Positions 54,993 through 64,000 of a stretch of DNA of 64,000 nt are shown here, piece by piece (position 1 is the first letter of the stretch; the number at the start of each line of letters is the position of its first letter). The position numbers were made by a program, and so were the translations under genes. Location: NCBI RefSeq assembly GCF_900233005.1, contig NZ_LT960611.1, positions 2,294,001 to 2,358,000 of the forward strand. Reading direction: 5' to 3'. This DNA is from Vibrio tapetis subsp. tapetis (GTDB lineage Bacteria > Pseudomonadota > Gammaproteobacteria > Enterobacterales > Vibrionaceae). The notes under the pieces were generated by a model, which saw nothing but the letters and a program-made list of their open reading frames with translations, was not told the DNA's origin and made no database searches.

Positions 54993-56465
54993 CTAACGGT
55001 TCAAATTATACTTCCGCATTTTTTCAACCAAGGTTGTTCTGCGCATACCGAGCATATCGGCGGCTCTCGCCACCACACCATTTTGTGCTTCTAAGGCTTG
55101 ATTGATCATGTTGATTTCAACATCCGCTAGCAACTCTTTAAGGTTAACGCCTTCAGCGGGAAGCTCTTGAGGGTGATCAACCCCTTCTTCGATATCCATA
55201 GGTACGTCATCTAAGCTGAAATCTTCAGAAAAAATGTCGGCCAAAATATCGCGTTCCTGCTCTTCAATACTCTTATTTTGAGTTTGATTTTCAGGATGAA
55301 ATTCAGGAATATCACTATATCGATATTTAGTCGGTAAATGATTCACATCAACCAAACTATTTGGGAACAAGATCACCATTCGCTCAATTAAGTTCGCAAG
55401 TTCTCGAACGTTCCCTGGCCAATCATGCTCCATTAAAGAGTTGATAGCACGAGGCGTGAAACAAAATGGCTGTCCGCCTTCTGCTTCCATACGCGTCATC
55501 AGCTCTTTTAATAAAAGAGGGATATCTTCGTTTCTATCTTTTAACGCAGGCATATCAATAGGGAAAACATTCAAACGATAAAAGAGATCTTCACGGAAGC
55601 TTTCATCATCAATCATGCGTTCTAAGTTACGGTGTGTTGCCGCAACCACGCGGACATTCGCTTTAACCGTTACATTTCCACCGACACGCTCAAAGCTACG
55701 TTCTTGCAGTACTCGCAACAACTTCACTTGCATAGGCATTGGCATATCGCCAATCTCATCTAAAAACAGCGTGCCACCTTCAGCAAGTTCAAAACGACCT
55801 TTACGTGAAGTAATTGCACCAGTAAATGCGCCTTTTTCGTGGCCAAATAACTCACTTTCCAATAAGTCAGGTGGGATCGCACCACAGTTAATGGGTACAA
55901 AAGGACCTTTGCGTCTTGGGGAGTGGTAATGAATATTACGTGCCACTACTTCTTTGCCCGTGCCTGATTCACCAAGAATAAGAACATTGGCTTCAGTTGT
56001 GGCAACTTGCTCAATGAGATGGCGAACATCTTGAATACTTTGGCTTTGACCTACCAGGCTGCGAAATAACGTATTTTTACGGGATAAAGCGGGAAGAGGG
56101 CGACCTTTTTTACCTAAAAAATCTTGGCAATGACGAAGAGCATCACTGAGCTGTGGGTAATTTAGAGGCAGCTGAAGCTCTCCTACGAAATGAGGAAACT
56201 CTTCAACTTGGATTGCATTAGTGCCTAAAGCCAATAAGGGAATGTGGTTCGCCTGCTGAAGCTTCTTTGTAATAGAAGCGATATCAGCGGTAGAATTCAA
56301 TGAACCTAAAATGCAGCTAGCCCACTCGCCAGACCAATCAATTTGATCAATTTGATGTGAGCCAAAAACGTTCCCTTGCTCGCCTATAAAGTCGAGGATA
56401 ATGCTTAAATCGTGTCTAACCTGTTGATCATCTTCAATGACCAGCATTTGTGCTAAGCCTTGCAT
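54993..56465 (-). CDS. flrA: Master flagellar sigma-54 activator FlrA (FleQ type)
   Basis: FlrA (490 residues) switches on flrBC and the early sigma-54 operons. The N-terminal receiver-like domain starts MLVIEDDQQ, but the usual phosphoacceptor position reads CILGSLNST with no Asp. The AAA+ domain has [21 protein letters not shown] and [13 protein letters not shown], followed by a Fis-type HTH ([22 protein letters not shown]). Arg135 and Arg176 occupy the positions reported to bind c-di-GMP in V. cholerae FlrA. ATG 56465 has no clear ribosome site; the next ATG is at residue 7. Confidence 0.95.
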   Translation of the reverse strand: MQGLAQMLVIEDDQQVRHDLSIILDFIGEQGNVFGSHQIDQIDWSGEWASCILGSLNSTADIASITKKLQQANHIPLLALGTNAIQVEEFPHFVGELQLPLNYPQLSDALRHCQDFLGKKGRPLPALSRKNTLFRSLVGQSQSIQDVRHLIEQVATTEANVLILGESGTGKEVVARNIHYHSPRRKGPFVPINCGAIPPDLLESELFGHEKGAFTGAITSRKGRFELAEGGTLFLDEIGDMPMPMQVKLLRVLQERSFERVGGNVTVKANVRVVAATHRNLERMIDDESFREDLFYRLNVFPIDMPALKDRNEDIPLLLKELMTRMEAEGGQPFCFTPRAINSLMEHDWPGNVRELANLIERMVILFPNSLVDVNHLPTKYRYSDIPEFHPENQTQNKSIEEQERDILADIFSEDFSLDDVPMDIEEGVDHPQELPAEGVNLKELLADVEINMINQALEAQNGVVARAADMLGMRRTTLVEKMRKYNLNR

Positions 56466-56587
56466 AGAAATAAAGTATTGCCTTCATAATTTAATCATTA
56501 TCGTACATACCGAGTATGGCCACCGTGTTTTTTTGCTTTTGTTTATAATTTTGCACAAAAAACAATCTATCGGAACGACTCAGAGGA

Positions 56588-56625
56588 CAAAAAACAAAAA
56601 GCCACTAAAGAAATGGGCTCTTTAA
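56588..56625 (-). terminator. Probable terminator of fliS operon
   Basis: On the minus strand GAGCCCA and TGGCTTT pair with one bulge around TTTCTTTAG, followed by TTTTTGTTTTTTG, in the 243-bp gap between fliS and flrA. Confidence 0.55.
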
Positions 56626-56708
56626 TGACTCTATTCTAAGATAATAAAAAAATAAGGCAACCAAGCTGGTTATCTATGTGAGATTTATTCTAAAACTAAA
56701 CCAATGAT

Positions 56709-57119
56709 TTATTGGCCGATCTCAGCTGCTGTTAGGTTATGGAACTCAGCTGGGATTTGATCCCAAGCAGATTTTATCTCACGAATGATATCGATTACGT
56801 CATCAATGGGTTGAGGATCGTTTTTCTGATTCGCGATGGTAATTTGCGTAATCATGAATTCGTACAACTGATCCAAGTTCTTGGCAATGTCTCCACCATC
56901 GTCCATTGAAAGGCATGTGCGTAGACTGATAATGATATCTAGCCCTTTACCCAAGCGCTCGCCTTTAATGGCAATGTTGCCTTGTTGCATGGCTGCTTTA
57001 CCTTGGATCAATCGCTCAATCGCACCCGCCATGAGCATCTGAATGATCTTGTGCGGAGAGGCTGCAGACAGTTGACTGTCTACTGAAACCTTCTTGTAAG
57101 CCTGTAAAGAACCTCGCAT
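56709..57119 (-). CDS. fliS: Flagellin export chaperone FliS (FlaJ)
   Basis: FliS keeps flagellin unfolded and prevents premature polymerisation. The 136-residue helical product matches the family start (AYKKVSVDSQLSAASPHKIIQMLMAGAIERL, in parts) and length. GAGAGGA precedes ATG 57119. It is the last gene of flaG-fliD-flaI-fliS, 13 bp after flaI. Confidence 0.95.
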   Translation of the reverse strand: MRGSLQAYKKVSVDSQLSAASPHKIIQMLMAGAIERLIQGKAAMQQGNIAIKGERLGKGLDIIISLRTCLSMDDGGDIAKNLDQLYEFMITQITIANQKNDPQPIDDVIDIIREIKSAWDQIPAEFHNLTAAEIGQ

Positions 57120-57132
57120 GGTAATCCTCTCT

Positions 57133-57438
57133 TTATAAAAACTGCTTATATAACTGAACGGATTTGTTACCGTGTCGATATTTTTTTAAATATCCAGCTA
57201 TCTTATCGGTATTTGCTTGCATCAACAGAACGACTTTCTTAGTGCGCTCAATGGCCGCTTGCCATTCATCTTTATCGACGACTTCTGGCGTTTGTTCGAT
57301 CTGCTGCAAAATGCTTTTCAGCAACTGTTCTCTTTTATCGACCTGATGAACGATTTCTTCAGCATTTATTTCATCTTTTTCTAAAAAAGACACTAATAGT
57401 CGATCAAGTTCACGAAGTTGCGTCAATTCATTGAACAT
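57133..57438 (-). CDS. flaI: FliT-like flagellar chaperone FlaI
   Basis: This 101-residue helical, charged protein (LRELDRLLVSFLEKDEINAEEIV...) occupies the fliT position between fliD and fliS. In Vibrio it is called FlaI. A role as export chaperone for FliD is inferred from position, size and helical content, since sequence similarity to enterobacterial FliT is low. It is 3 bp after fliD. Confidence 0.82.
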   Translation of the reverse strand: MFNELTQLRELDRLLVSFLEKDEINAEEIVHQVDKREQLLKSILQQIEQTPEVVDKDEWQAAIERTKKVVLLMQANTDKIAGYLKKYRHGNKSVQLYKQFL

Positions 57439-57441
57439 ATA

Positions 57442-59322
57442 TTAACCTAATGCATTCATCATGCCAGAAAGCTGCGCCTGCATTTTGCCCGTTGCTTCTT
57501 GCATCGCAGAAAATTTGTCATGAGTTCGCTGTTGCAACCCGTCCATACGACGATCAAGTTGAGTTTGTTGATCATTTAAACGATAGTTTTGTTCAAACAA
57601 GCTTTTTTCACGCGTTCTGATGGAACCCGTCACGCCCGTCATTGAGTGTATCGCATCTTCAACTTTTTTAGCGAAACCATTGTTTCCACCAAAAAACTCT
57701 TCCAGTTTATTGAAGTTGCCATTTAACTGACGGTCAAGCATGTCGTAGTTAATTTCTAGCGAGCCTTGCCTTGTCGTTGTAATACCAAACTCGGTTAAGG
57801 TTTTGAGATCTTCGGGGGCTTGATCAATTTTTGAGGTAAACACGTTTTTAAGCCGCGATTCCGCAGACCGAACGATGCTGTCGCCAGCAAGTGGTCCGGA
57901 TGTACCTCGAGAAGGGTCAGAGCCTGATAGTTCTTTGGTTGTTTGATAGAACTGATTATAGGCTGCAACAAATTGCTCTATGTCACCACGTACTCGCTGG
58001 CGGTCATAGTCGATACCTATCTCTGTATTTTTCTTCGGGTCAGAAACCCCTTTTAGCGTTAAATCAATGCCATCAATGGCGTTTTCGATAACGTTGTTGT
58101 CGCTACTCACCTGAGCAATACCATCAAGCATGGCTAACGAGTCTTGACCCTTTTGCAGCTCATTCATGCCACTATAGCCATTGAACGACCGTTGTGCAGA
58201 GTCGACGCCGGCTTTTGCATTGGCTAGGTCTTGCTCACGTTGAGCTTTGGCGTTTGCTATCAATATTGCATCGCGTTCACGATCAGTCACGTACGAATCA
58301 TCGAGTGTACCGGATGCTTTCGGAGAGTAGCCCGGAATTTCTGAGGCTTTGAGTTCTTCGTCTTCGCTTAACTTATCCTTTGAGCCCGGCTTTTCATACG
58401 AGTCAAATAACGTGCCTGCGGCGGCCTCAGAGAAACCAGGAATTTCATCTTCCGGTTGAGGTATAGGTTCTCCTGCACCGTCTTTTAGCCCGATGTCATT
58501 TTCTTGGCCTGGCAGGTTAACCACATAAACAGGAGTAACGCCATCTGGCGCTTTAGGGAAGCGCTCTAAGGCTTCGTCTATTTCTTGTGGGGAATACTTA
58601 CTTTCCAGATCGGCAACACTTTGCCCATCTTCAGTTAAAATTGGGGAGGCTTGCAGCTTTGCGAAATCCGATTGTGCAATTTCGAGATCCGCCACTCGCT
58701 CTTCAAGAGTTTTGTATTCAAGCTCCATCAGCTTGTTATTAGGAGAGGAGGAAGTAGCAGATACGTAAATCTGATTTTCGACCCCTGATTTCTCGGATGC
58801 CAAAACAATGCGCTGGCCATTAACATCGTTAATGACAGCAGCGCGAACACCGGGATTATCCGCAGCACCGTTAATGCTTTTAATTACATCAATCAGTTTT
58901 GCGTCCTGTTTTATATCAACGGTAAAGTCACTTTTTCCTAAACGGATTTGCAGCTCACCAGAACCAAATTTAGTGTCCTCAGCAATCACGTTAGACCCTA
59001 ACTTATGATTCTGAGCAAGCTGCAACACATCGACAGCATACCTGCCTGCGATTGCGTCCGTTGTGGCTGTAGCAGAAACTACGTCTTCATCGGAAGACTC
59101 TACTGATCGAACAGCAAAAGCCTTCTCCTGACGAAACTGAGCCATCAGTGCCTTCATAGTATCCAGTGATTCTCTGAGCCGCCCGTAAGCGCTGATACTG
59201 GTCTCAACTTTGGCGCGCTCATTATCGAGACGTTGCTGCTTTGGTATGCGCTCCGAATCGACAATTTTGCTAACCATGGAGTTGATGTCCATGCCAGATC
59301 CACCCATAGGGTTTAAACTCAT
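57442..59322 (-). CDS. fliD: Flagellar filament cap protein FliD (HAP2)
   Basis: FliD caps the filament and inserts flagellin subunits. The 626-residue product has the D0/D1 N-terminal domain (GGSGMDINSMVSKIVDSERIPKQQ in parts) and C-terminal FliD domain (VRGDIEQFVAAYNQFYQTTKEL...). In the middle (about residues 285-345) there is an insert with two related copies: EIPGFSEAAAGTLFDSY and EIPGYSPKASGTLDDSY. It is longer than E. coli FliD. It follows flaG by 19 bp. Confidence 0.94.
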   Translation of the reverse strand: MSLNPMGGSGMDINSMVSKIVDSERIPKQQRLDNERAKVETSISAYGRLRESLDTMKALMAQFRQEKAFAVRSVESSDEDVVSATATTDAIAGRYAVDVLQLAQNHKLGSNVIAEDTKFGSGELQIRLGKSDFTVDIKQDAKLIDVIKSINGAADNPGVRAAVINDVNGQRIVLASEKSGVENQIYVSATSSSPNNKLMELEYKTLEERVADLEIAQSDFAKLQASPILTEDGQSVADLESKYSPQEIDEALERFPKAPDGVTPVYVVNLPGQENDIGLKDGAGEPIPQPEDEIPGFSEAAAGTLFDSYEKPGSKDKLSEDEELKASEIPGYSPKASGTLDDSYVTDRERDAILIANAKAQREQDLANAKAGVDSAQRSFNGYSGMNELQKGQDSLAMLDGIAQVSSDNNVIENAIDGIDLTLKGVSDPKKNTEIGIDYDRQRVRGDIEQFVAAYNQFYQTTKELSGSDPSRGTSGPLAGDSIVRSAESRLKNVFTSKIDQAPEDLKTLTEFGITTTRQGSLEINYDMLDRQLNGNFNKLEEFFGGNNGFAKKVEDAIHSMTGVTGSIRTREKSLFEQNYRLNDQQTQLDRRMDGLQQRTHDKFSAMQEATGKMQAQLSGMMNALG

Positions 59323-59341
59323 TTAAATCACCTTCATGCCA

Positions 59342-59746
59342 TTACACCTTTTCCACGATTAAACCGGAGGAATTGGCGGCTAGGCGCCGTAAAATTTCAA
59401 GCATTTCTTCGCTAGGTATCTGTTTGATAATGTCGCCAGTATTTGCATCAAATATCGTTACTACATCTCGCCCTGATCCCTCATCGAATCTGAAAGATAA
59501 ACCTTTATTAATAGAAGAAACAAAATCATTTACTTCATCTATTCGTTTGTCCAACTCATCTGCAGTAAGTTTAGTCCGCTCTTCAGCGAATTCCTGTGCT
59601 GATTCGTTTCGCACGACTTCTCGTGTGTCTATCTGTTCAACTGCTCTATTTTGCGCATTAACACTGGATGCACGTTCAGTTTCAGAAGCAATATTTATGC
59701 CACCACCATAAGGCTGGGGAATCGATGTGTAGGATGTTATGTCCAT
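59342..59746 (-). CDS. flaG: Flagellar protein FlaG
   Basis: FlaG-family proteins influence filament length in polar flagella. The 134-residue product has a variable N-terminus and the conserved C-terminal FlaG part (LDKRIDEVNDFVSSINKGLSFRFDEGSGRDVVTIFDANTGDIIKQIPSEEMLEILRRL, read in pieces). GGAGGT precedes ATG 59746 by about eight bases. It follows a flagellin gene by 75 bp and begins flaG-fliD-flaI-fliS. Confidence 0.93.
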   Translation of the reverse strand: MDITSYTSIPQPYGGGINIASETERASSVNAQNRAVEQIDTREVVRNESAQEFAEERTKLTADELDKRIDEVNDFVSSINKGLSFRFDEGSGRDVVTIFDANTGDIIKQIPSEEMLEILRRLAANSSGLIVEKV

Positions 59747-59821
59747 ACGATCACACCTCCACCTTGTTTAGTGTGTTTCCGGTTGCCCGTCCACATGCTT
59801 CATTATGTGAAGTATACCAGA

Positions 59822-60955
59822 TTAACCCAACAAACTCAGTGCCGCGGATGGTGTCTGTTTCGCTTGAGCCAGGATAGACGTACTTGCCTGCCCTAGGATC
59901 TGAGACTTGGTCATTTCCGTTGTCTCTTTTGCAAAATCAGTGTCGCGTATGCGACTCATCGAAGCATTTACGTTTTCGTTGATGCTATCAAGGTTATTAA
60001 TAGCGTGGTCAAATCTGCTTTGGAATGCACCAAGCTCTGCGCGCTTACTGTCAACATTTTTTAATGCACCATCAATGATGGATACGGCTTGCTGGGAACC
60101 CGCTACAGTTGTAACGTTAACATTGTTTACCGTTACATCTTGCTCGTTCGCCAGGTCTAATTCTCCGGCTAACCCGCCGCTGAACGAAACACTGCCGTCT
60201 ATTTTTTGGCTATGAGCAAAAACACCCATTTTGCCTTCTTCGCCGACGTAAGCTTTTAGGTAATCCTGCTGACCATTAATGTAAGTCGCCACTTCCTCTA
60301 CATCATCACCAGCGATGGCATTGATGGAGATTGTTTGGTCGTTACCCTCTTTGTCTTTAAACTCAAAGGTCAAGTCATTAGAACCGCTCTCTACTCGCCA
60401 ATCCGCGGCTTTGCCGTTGTTTGCCGTGTAATTTTTACCACCCATGTCAGCATGGTCTGAGCGTACATTACCCATTTGTAGCGTTACAGCTTCACCTGAA
60501 GAAGCACCTATTTGGAACGATTGTGCCCCATAAGTACCATTCAGGAGCTTGTTGCCACCAAACGAAGTGGTTTCTGCAATACGATTTAACTCATCGTTTA
60601 GAGCGGAAACTTCTTCTTGAATCGCAACGCGCTCGGAGCGGCTATTCGAACCATTAGACGATTGAAGTGAAAGGTCTCTCATGCGTTGAAGAAGATTGGT
60701 GGTCTCGTTCATCGCCCCTTCAGCTGTTTGCGCTATCGAAATACCATCATTTGCATTACGCACTGCCACGTCTAAACCGCGACTTTGCGAATTCAAGCGG
60801 TTGGATACTTGAAGGCCCGCAGCATCATCTTTCGCACTGTTTATCCGGTAACCCGAAGATAAACGCTCCATTGATCTACCCATGTCCGTCGAAGCGTTGT
60901 TTAAATTACGCTGAGCCGTCATAGCAGACACATTTGTGTTCACTGTAATTGTCAT
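59822..60955 (-). CDS. Polar flagellin (third of the cluster)
   Basis: This 377-residue filament subunit has the conserved N-terminal D0/D1 helices ([44 protein letters not shown]) and C-terminal helix ending [18 protein letters not shown]. The middle D2/D3 region is small. AAGGAG precedes ATG 60955. It is very like the flagellin at 62687 and less like the one between them. A sigma-28-type promoter is visible upstream. Vibrio species name these flaA-flaF differently, so I give no symbol. Confidence 0.95.
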   Translation of the reverse strand: MTITVNTNVSAMTAQRNLNNASTDMGRSMERLSSGYRINSAKDDAAGLQVSNRLNSQSRGLDVAVRNANDGISIAQTAEGAMNETTNLLQRMRDLSLQSSNGSNSRSERVAIQEEVSALNDELNRIAETTSFGGNKLLNGTYGAQSFQIGASSGEAVTLQMGNVRSDHADMGGKNYTANNGKAADWRVESGSNDLTFEFKDKEGNDQTISINAIAGDDVEEVATYINGQQDYLKAYVGEEGKMGVFAHSQKIDGSVSFSGGLAGELDLANEQDVTVNNVNVTTVAGSQQAVSIIDGALKNVDSKRAELGAFQSRFDHAINNLDSINENVNASMSRIRDTDFAKETTEMTKSQILGQASTSILAQAKQTPSAALSLLG

Positions 60956-60981
60956 AGTTGATCTCCTTTGACATTAAGGAT

Positions 60982-61015
60982 GATGGCTTCGCGACTCTCA
61001 CCTCGCTAGACCATC
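60982..61015 (-). promoter_or_regulatory. Leader hairpin of the third flagellin mRNA
   Basis: On the minus strand GATGGTCTAGCGA pairs with TCGCGAAGCCATC (two mismatches, one wobble) around an 8-base loop, 27 bp upstream of the start codon. Confidence 0.5.
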
Positions 61016-61033
61016 TCATTTCTCGCATACCTT

Positions 61034-61060
61034 ATAACGGCCTATAACTGGAGATCTTTA
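61034..61060 (-). promoter_or_regulatory. Sigma-28 promoter of the third flagellin gene
   Basis: On the minus strand TAAA (61060-61057), 15 bases, then GCCGTTAT (61041-61034), against the consensus TAAA-N15-GCCGATAA. The predicted start is near 61026. Confidence 0.6.
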
Positions 61061-61176
61061 GTAAAAAAAGGGAGTTTTTTGAAAATAAATGAAGAAATAA
61101 CTTGACGATAAGTTTTTGCTTAAACGTAGAAATTCGGCGAATACAACGGACGTTGTCGCCTCTAGGAACTGCAAGC

Positions 61177-61201
61177 TAAACCCAGCGTTTTAAGGCTGGG
61201 G
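61177..61201 (-). terminator. Weak terminator-like hairpin after the middle flagellin
   Basis: On the minus strand CCCAGC-cttaaaac-GCTGGG is followed only by TTTAG, about 160 bp after the stop. Confidence 0.4.
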
Positions 61202-61361
61202 TATCGCTAAAAGTGGTGCAAAAATTCTCGACTCTAAGTTCTCTTAAGAAAGAACACTTACAGCTAAAAACTCATTTCCATTTGCTATTGTAACCTTTGC
61301 TATCGTGACCATTACTGCACGATGACTTTACACATAGCCGACCAAAACTCTCGCTTTCAAT

Positions 61362-62492
61362 TTAGTGCAGCAAGCTAGTCGCTGCTGATGGTAACTGATT
61401 GGCTTGAGCCAGTACCGCTGAAGACGATTGTTGCAATATTTGCGCTTTAGTCAGTGATGTCGTGACTTTGGCATAATCGGTATCACGTAATTGACCTTTA
61501 GAGTCATTTAAATTGATACTCATGTTGCCTAAATTAGAAACGGCACGTTCAAATCGATTGTGCATTGCCCCTAATTGACCTCGCTCACTGTCTACATATT
61601 TAATGGCCGTATCCAGTAAAGTGATCGCTTGCTGCGAGCCCCCAACTGTTGTGATATCAATATTATTAACGGTGAACTCTTTCTCTTTATTCAGGCCCAA
61701 CTCAGCGGCTAAAGAGCCGCTAAAATTAAGTTCTGATGTGACATCATTGTGAGCTGCAAACAATTGGAGCTGCCCATGCTCATTAGCAGAGGCACTCAAT
61801 TCTCTCGTTTGGCCATTAATGTAAGTGGCCAACTCTTCAACGTTGTCACCCGCTTTTGCTTTAATTTGCAAGTTCACGGGCTTTCCTGAGAGATCTTCAA
61901 ACTGGATATTGAGCATGTTACCTGTATCAGGTACAACCCAATCCTTGTCTTTTATGTTATTTCCTAAATAGCTTACTCCACCCATTTGCTTTTCATCTGA
62001 GCGCATGTCTGTCATCGATACCATAATGGCGTCGGTGTTTGGCCCAATGTGAAAAGACTTTGTTCCATAAGTCCCATTAATCAGTTGATCACCAGCAAAT
62101 GTGGTGGTTTCAGCAATTCGATTCAATTCATCACTTAGCGCTCTAACTTCCGATTGCAAAGCGACTCTATCGTCACGATTGTTATTGCCGTTCGCTGATT
62201 GAATGGCAAGGTCACGCATACGAGTCATTATGTCAGTAGACTCATCAAGAGCGCCTTCAGCAGTCGCAACTATCGACATACCTTCATTGGCGTTTCTTAC
62301 CGCAACATCTATTCCGCGAGTTTGTACATGTAATCTATTGGCTATTTGCAGACCAGCTGCATCATCTTTCGCAGTATTAATTTTACTGCCTGAGGCTAAG
62401 CGTTCCATGGCTGTATTTGCATCGCTTACCACACCATTAAGTTGATGGCGGATAGACATAGCATTTACATTGGTGTTAACCGTTAGTGCCAC
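61362..62492 (-). CDS. Divergent polar flagellin (second of the cluster)
   Basis: This 376-residue flagellin keeps the D0/D1 framework ([44 protein letters not shown]-terminal SSAVLAQANQLPSAATSLLH). It differs from its two neighbours at many usually fixed places: NAMSIRHQL in place of SAMTAQR, and a terminal His rather than Gly. It starts with GTG 62492, with AAAGGAG six bases upstream, while both neighbours use ATG. I find no convincing sigma-28 element upstream. It may be a minor or specialised subunit; that is inference. Confidence 0.93.
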   Translation of the reverse strand: MALTVNTNVNAMSIRHQLNGVVSDANTAMERLASGSKINTAKDDAAGLQIANRLHVQTRGIDVAVRNANEGMSIVATAEGALDESTDIMTRMRDLAIQSANGNNNRDDRVALQSEVRALSDELNRIAETTTFAGDQLINGTYGTKSFHIGPNTDAIMVSMTDMRSDEKQMGGVSYLGNNIKDKDWVVPDTGNMLNIQFEDLSGKPVNLQIKAKAGDNVEELATYINGQTRELSASANEHGQLQLFAAHNDVTSELNFSGSLAAELGLNKEKEFTVNNIDITTVGGSQQAITLLDTAIKYVDSERGQLGAMHNRFERAVSNLGNMSINLNDSKGQLRDTDYAKVTTSLTKAQILQQSSSAVLAQANQLPSAATSLLH

Positions 62493-62536
62493 AGTAAACT
62501 CCTTTAATACGTCTCAGGTTTAAAGATGAGTGAGAG

Positions 62537-62557
62537 AGTGCTCCACATCGATGCACT
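62537..62557 (-). promoter_or_regulatory. Leader hairpin of the middle flagellin mRNA
   Basis: AGTGC (62537-62541) and GCACT (62553-62557) form a short stem in the presumed leader, 45 bp upstream of the GTG start. Confidence 0.35.
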
Positions 62558-62634
62558 AAATCATGACTGATTAGCGCGGGCGATGGGGATAGACGATTTA
62601 CTTACCAGGTTAACCGTCGATACCCAGTGGAGTG

Positions 62635-62660
62635 GAGGTGACCATGCCGATGACCACCTT
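62635..62660 (-). repeat. Inverted repeat after the first flagellin
   Basis: In the minus-strand RNA AGGUGGUCAU and AUGGUCACCU form a 10-bp stem (two G-U pairs) around CGGC. No U run follows, so it is a 3' stem-loop rather than a classic terminator. Confidence 0.5.
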
Positions 62661-62686
62661 TAATCCGCCCTTTTCCTAATCCAGTG

Positions 62687-63820
62687 CTAGCCTAGTAGCA
62701 TTAACGCTGAATTTGGAGATTGCTTTGCTTGAGCAAGTACCGAAGTCGATGCTTGTTGAAGAATTTGCGACTTAGTCATAGCCGTTGTTTCTTTCGCGAA
62801 GTCCGTGTCTTTGATACGACTCTTAGATGCATTAACGTTTTCGTTGATGTTATCTAAGTTGCTGATGGCATGGTCAAAACGGTTCTGGAATGCACCAAGC
62901 TCTGCACGGTGACTATCCACGTATTTCAACGCTGCATCCACAACAGCTACAGATTGTTGAGCACCGGCTACTGATGTAACGTCGATGTCTTTAACCGTAG
63001 TTGCTTGAGCTGTACTCATTGAAAGGTCGCCGCCTAGACCGCCACCGAAAGTCACTGCACCTTCGATTTTGTTGTTGTCGGCGAACACTTGCAATGCACC
63101 ATCATCACCTACAGACGCTTTTACCATGTCTGTCTGGCCATTGATGTAAGTTGCTAGCTCTTCGATATCATCGCCAGTCTTTGCTGTGATATTCAAAGTT
63201 TGCGCAGTACCTTCTTTATCAGTAAAACCGATAGTTAGGTCGGCCGTACCAGCATCTACAGTCCAGTTAGCGTCTTTTGCATTGGCTGCAACATAAGAGC
63301 TTCCACCCATTTCTTTTGTATCTGAACGCATGCTCTTAATGCCGAGCATTACTGCTTCACCGCTATCCGCACCAATTTGGAACGAAGCATCGCCGAACGT
63401 ACCGTTTAGCAGTTTGTTACCACCAAATGATGTTGTTTCTGCAATACGGTTAAGCTCATCATCCAATGCTGTGATTTCTTCTTGAATCGCCACACGGTCA
63501 GACTTGCTGTTTGAACCGTTAGATGATTGAAGCGAAAGATCACGCATACGTTGCAGGATGTTGGTTGTTTCGTTCATTGCCCCTTCTGCAGTTTGTGCCA
63601 TCGAAATACCGTCGTTTGCATTTCGAACTGCGACATCTAAACCGCGGCTTTGTACGTTTAAACGGTTAGAGATCTGTAGACCTGCTGCATCGTCTTTTGC
63701 GCTATTGATTTTATAGCCAGAAGACAAACGTTCCATTGAAGAAGATACGTCGCTTGCTGCATTGCCTAAGTGGCGTTGGGCTGTCATAGCCGAAACATTG
63801 GTATTAACTGTCATGCTCAT
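62687..63820 (-). CDS. Polar flagellin (first of the cluster)
   Basis: This 377-residue flagellin has N-terminal [18 protein letters not shown] and [23 protein letters not shown], and C-terminal [18 protein letters not shown]. The frame extends to 63877, but ATG 63820 has GGGAG seven bases upstream; a second ATG two codons later is poorly spaced. It has a sigma-28 promoter and a leader hairpin. It is nearly collinear with the flagellin at 59822, suggesting duplication. Confidence 0.95.
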   Translation of the reverse strand: MSMTVNTNVSAMTAQRHLGNAASDVSSSMERLSSGYKINSAKDDAAGLQISNRLNVQSRGLDVAVRNANDGISMAQTAEGAMNETTNILQRMRDLSLQSSNGSNSKSDRVAIQEEITALDDELNRIAETTSFGGNKLLNGTFGDASFQIGADSGEAVMLGIKSMRSDTKEMGGSSYVAANAKDANWTVDAGTADLTIGFTDKEGTAQTLNITAKTGDDIEELATYINGQTDMVKASVGDDGALQVFADNNKIEGAVTFGGGLGGDLSMSTAQATTVKDIDVTSVAGAQQSVAVVDAALKYVDSHRAELGAFQNRFDHAISNLDNINENVNASKSRIKDTDFAKETTAMTKSQILQQASTSVLAQAKQSPNSALMLLG

Positions 63821-63852
63821 GGTGTTTCTCCCATTGATTTTCCTATAAGGGC

Positions 63853-63875
63853 GGTTTCCGACGTCTCGGAAAACC
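63853..63875 (-). promoter_or_regulatory. Leader hairpin of the first flagellin mRNA
   Basis: On the minus strand GGTTTTCCGA and TCGGAAACC pair with one bulged base around GACG, between the sigma-28 start point and the ribosome site. Confidence 0.55.
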
Positions 63876-63901
63876 AATTAGTTCTCTCAAAGTCATATTT
63901 T

Positions 63902-63928
63902 GTATCGACTTAGTATTTAAATTCTTTA
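63902..63928 (-). promoter_or_regulatory. Sigma-28 promoter of the first flagellin gene
   Basis: On the minus strand TAAA (63928-63925), 15 bases, then GTCGATAC (63909-63902), close to TAAA-N15-GCCGATAA. The predicted start is near 63894, giving a leader of about 75 nt. Confidence 0.7.
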
Positions 63929-64000
63929 GTCTTTTTTGATTAAAAATTAAAATAATTTCAATTGGAGCGTTAAAATCAATTTAAATCATCAACTTATGAA

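Larger units (their letters stand above)
60956..61361 (-). other. 406-bp intergenic region between flagellin genes
   Basis: There is no gene that I can support here. It holds, on the minus strand, a weak hairpin that could end the middle flagellin (61177-61201), a small palindrome ACAACG-GA-CGTTGT (61143-61156), a sigma-28-type promoter (61034-61060) and a leader hairpin (60982-61015). Confidence 0.7.

Noticed and set aside
60956..61361. Flagellin intergenic region considered as another small-RNA gene
   Set aside because: The hairpins are weak and there is no strong terminator with its own promoter; leader and promoter elements explain most of it.

Overview
The window looks like chromosomal DNA of a Vibrio or close Vibrionaceae relative. 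The main grounds are a polar-flagellum gene block ordered flagellins-flaG-fliD-flaI-fliS-flrABC-fliE...flhA-flhFG-fliA-che, the ParC/ParP polar chemoarray pair inside the che operon, and the prmB-aroC / epmC-yfcL / smrB neighbourhood. I saw no tRNA, rRNA, insertion sequence, prophage or CRISPR. Almost every gene belongs to a recognisable core family.

Layout. (1) 1-1893: peroxide stress. A partial MDR-family oxidoreductase and ohr lie on the minus strand, and divergent ohrR carries a perfect 12-bp palindrome just in front of it. (2) 1988-7590: housekeeping genes (small DUF5062-like protein, yfcL, epmC, a UPF0126/TRIC-type membrane protein, aroC, prmB, smrB, sixA). Two intergenic spots hold copies of a 14-bp repeat. 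(3) 7849-10626: a cytosolic M16 insulinase-like protease. (4) 10696-18372: lipids and envelope. This holds fadI-fadJ, an ECF sigma factor with a DUF3379 partner, fadL and mlaA. The gap between fadI and the sigma factor contains what I read as an unannotated small RNA on the minus strand, with an FNR-type promoter, a 5' stem-loop and a strong terminator. (5) 18473-25543: a complete ccmABCDEFGHI cytochrome c maturation operon. (6) 25815-63820: about 38 kb of polar flagellum and chemotaxis genes, all on the minus strand.

In the flagellar block, transcription runs from high to low coordinates. Three flagellin genes come first (two with sigma-28-like promoters), then flaG-fliD-flaI-fliS, then the regulators flrA, flrB and flrC. 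Next come fliEFGHIJ, fliKLMNOPQR-flhB, flhA-flhF-flhG-fliA, and cheY-cheZ-cheA-cheB-parC-parP-cheW-DUF2802. GG-N10-GC sigma-54 elements can be read directly in front of flrB, fliE, fliK and flhA, which fits FlrA/sigma-54 control of the middle class of genes. FlhF and FlhG set flagellar placement and number, and ParC/ParP set the polar chemoarray.

Most worth a second look: the FNR-type small RNA (14331-14488); three FliM-like acidic motifs in the CheA linker where a P2 domain would normally sit; a sigma-54 promoter lying inside the terminator-like hairpin between flrA and flrB; a terminator hairpin directly in front of the mlaA ribosome-binding site; the 14-bp repeat family; and hairpins in all three flagellin leaders.
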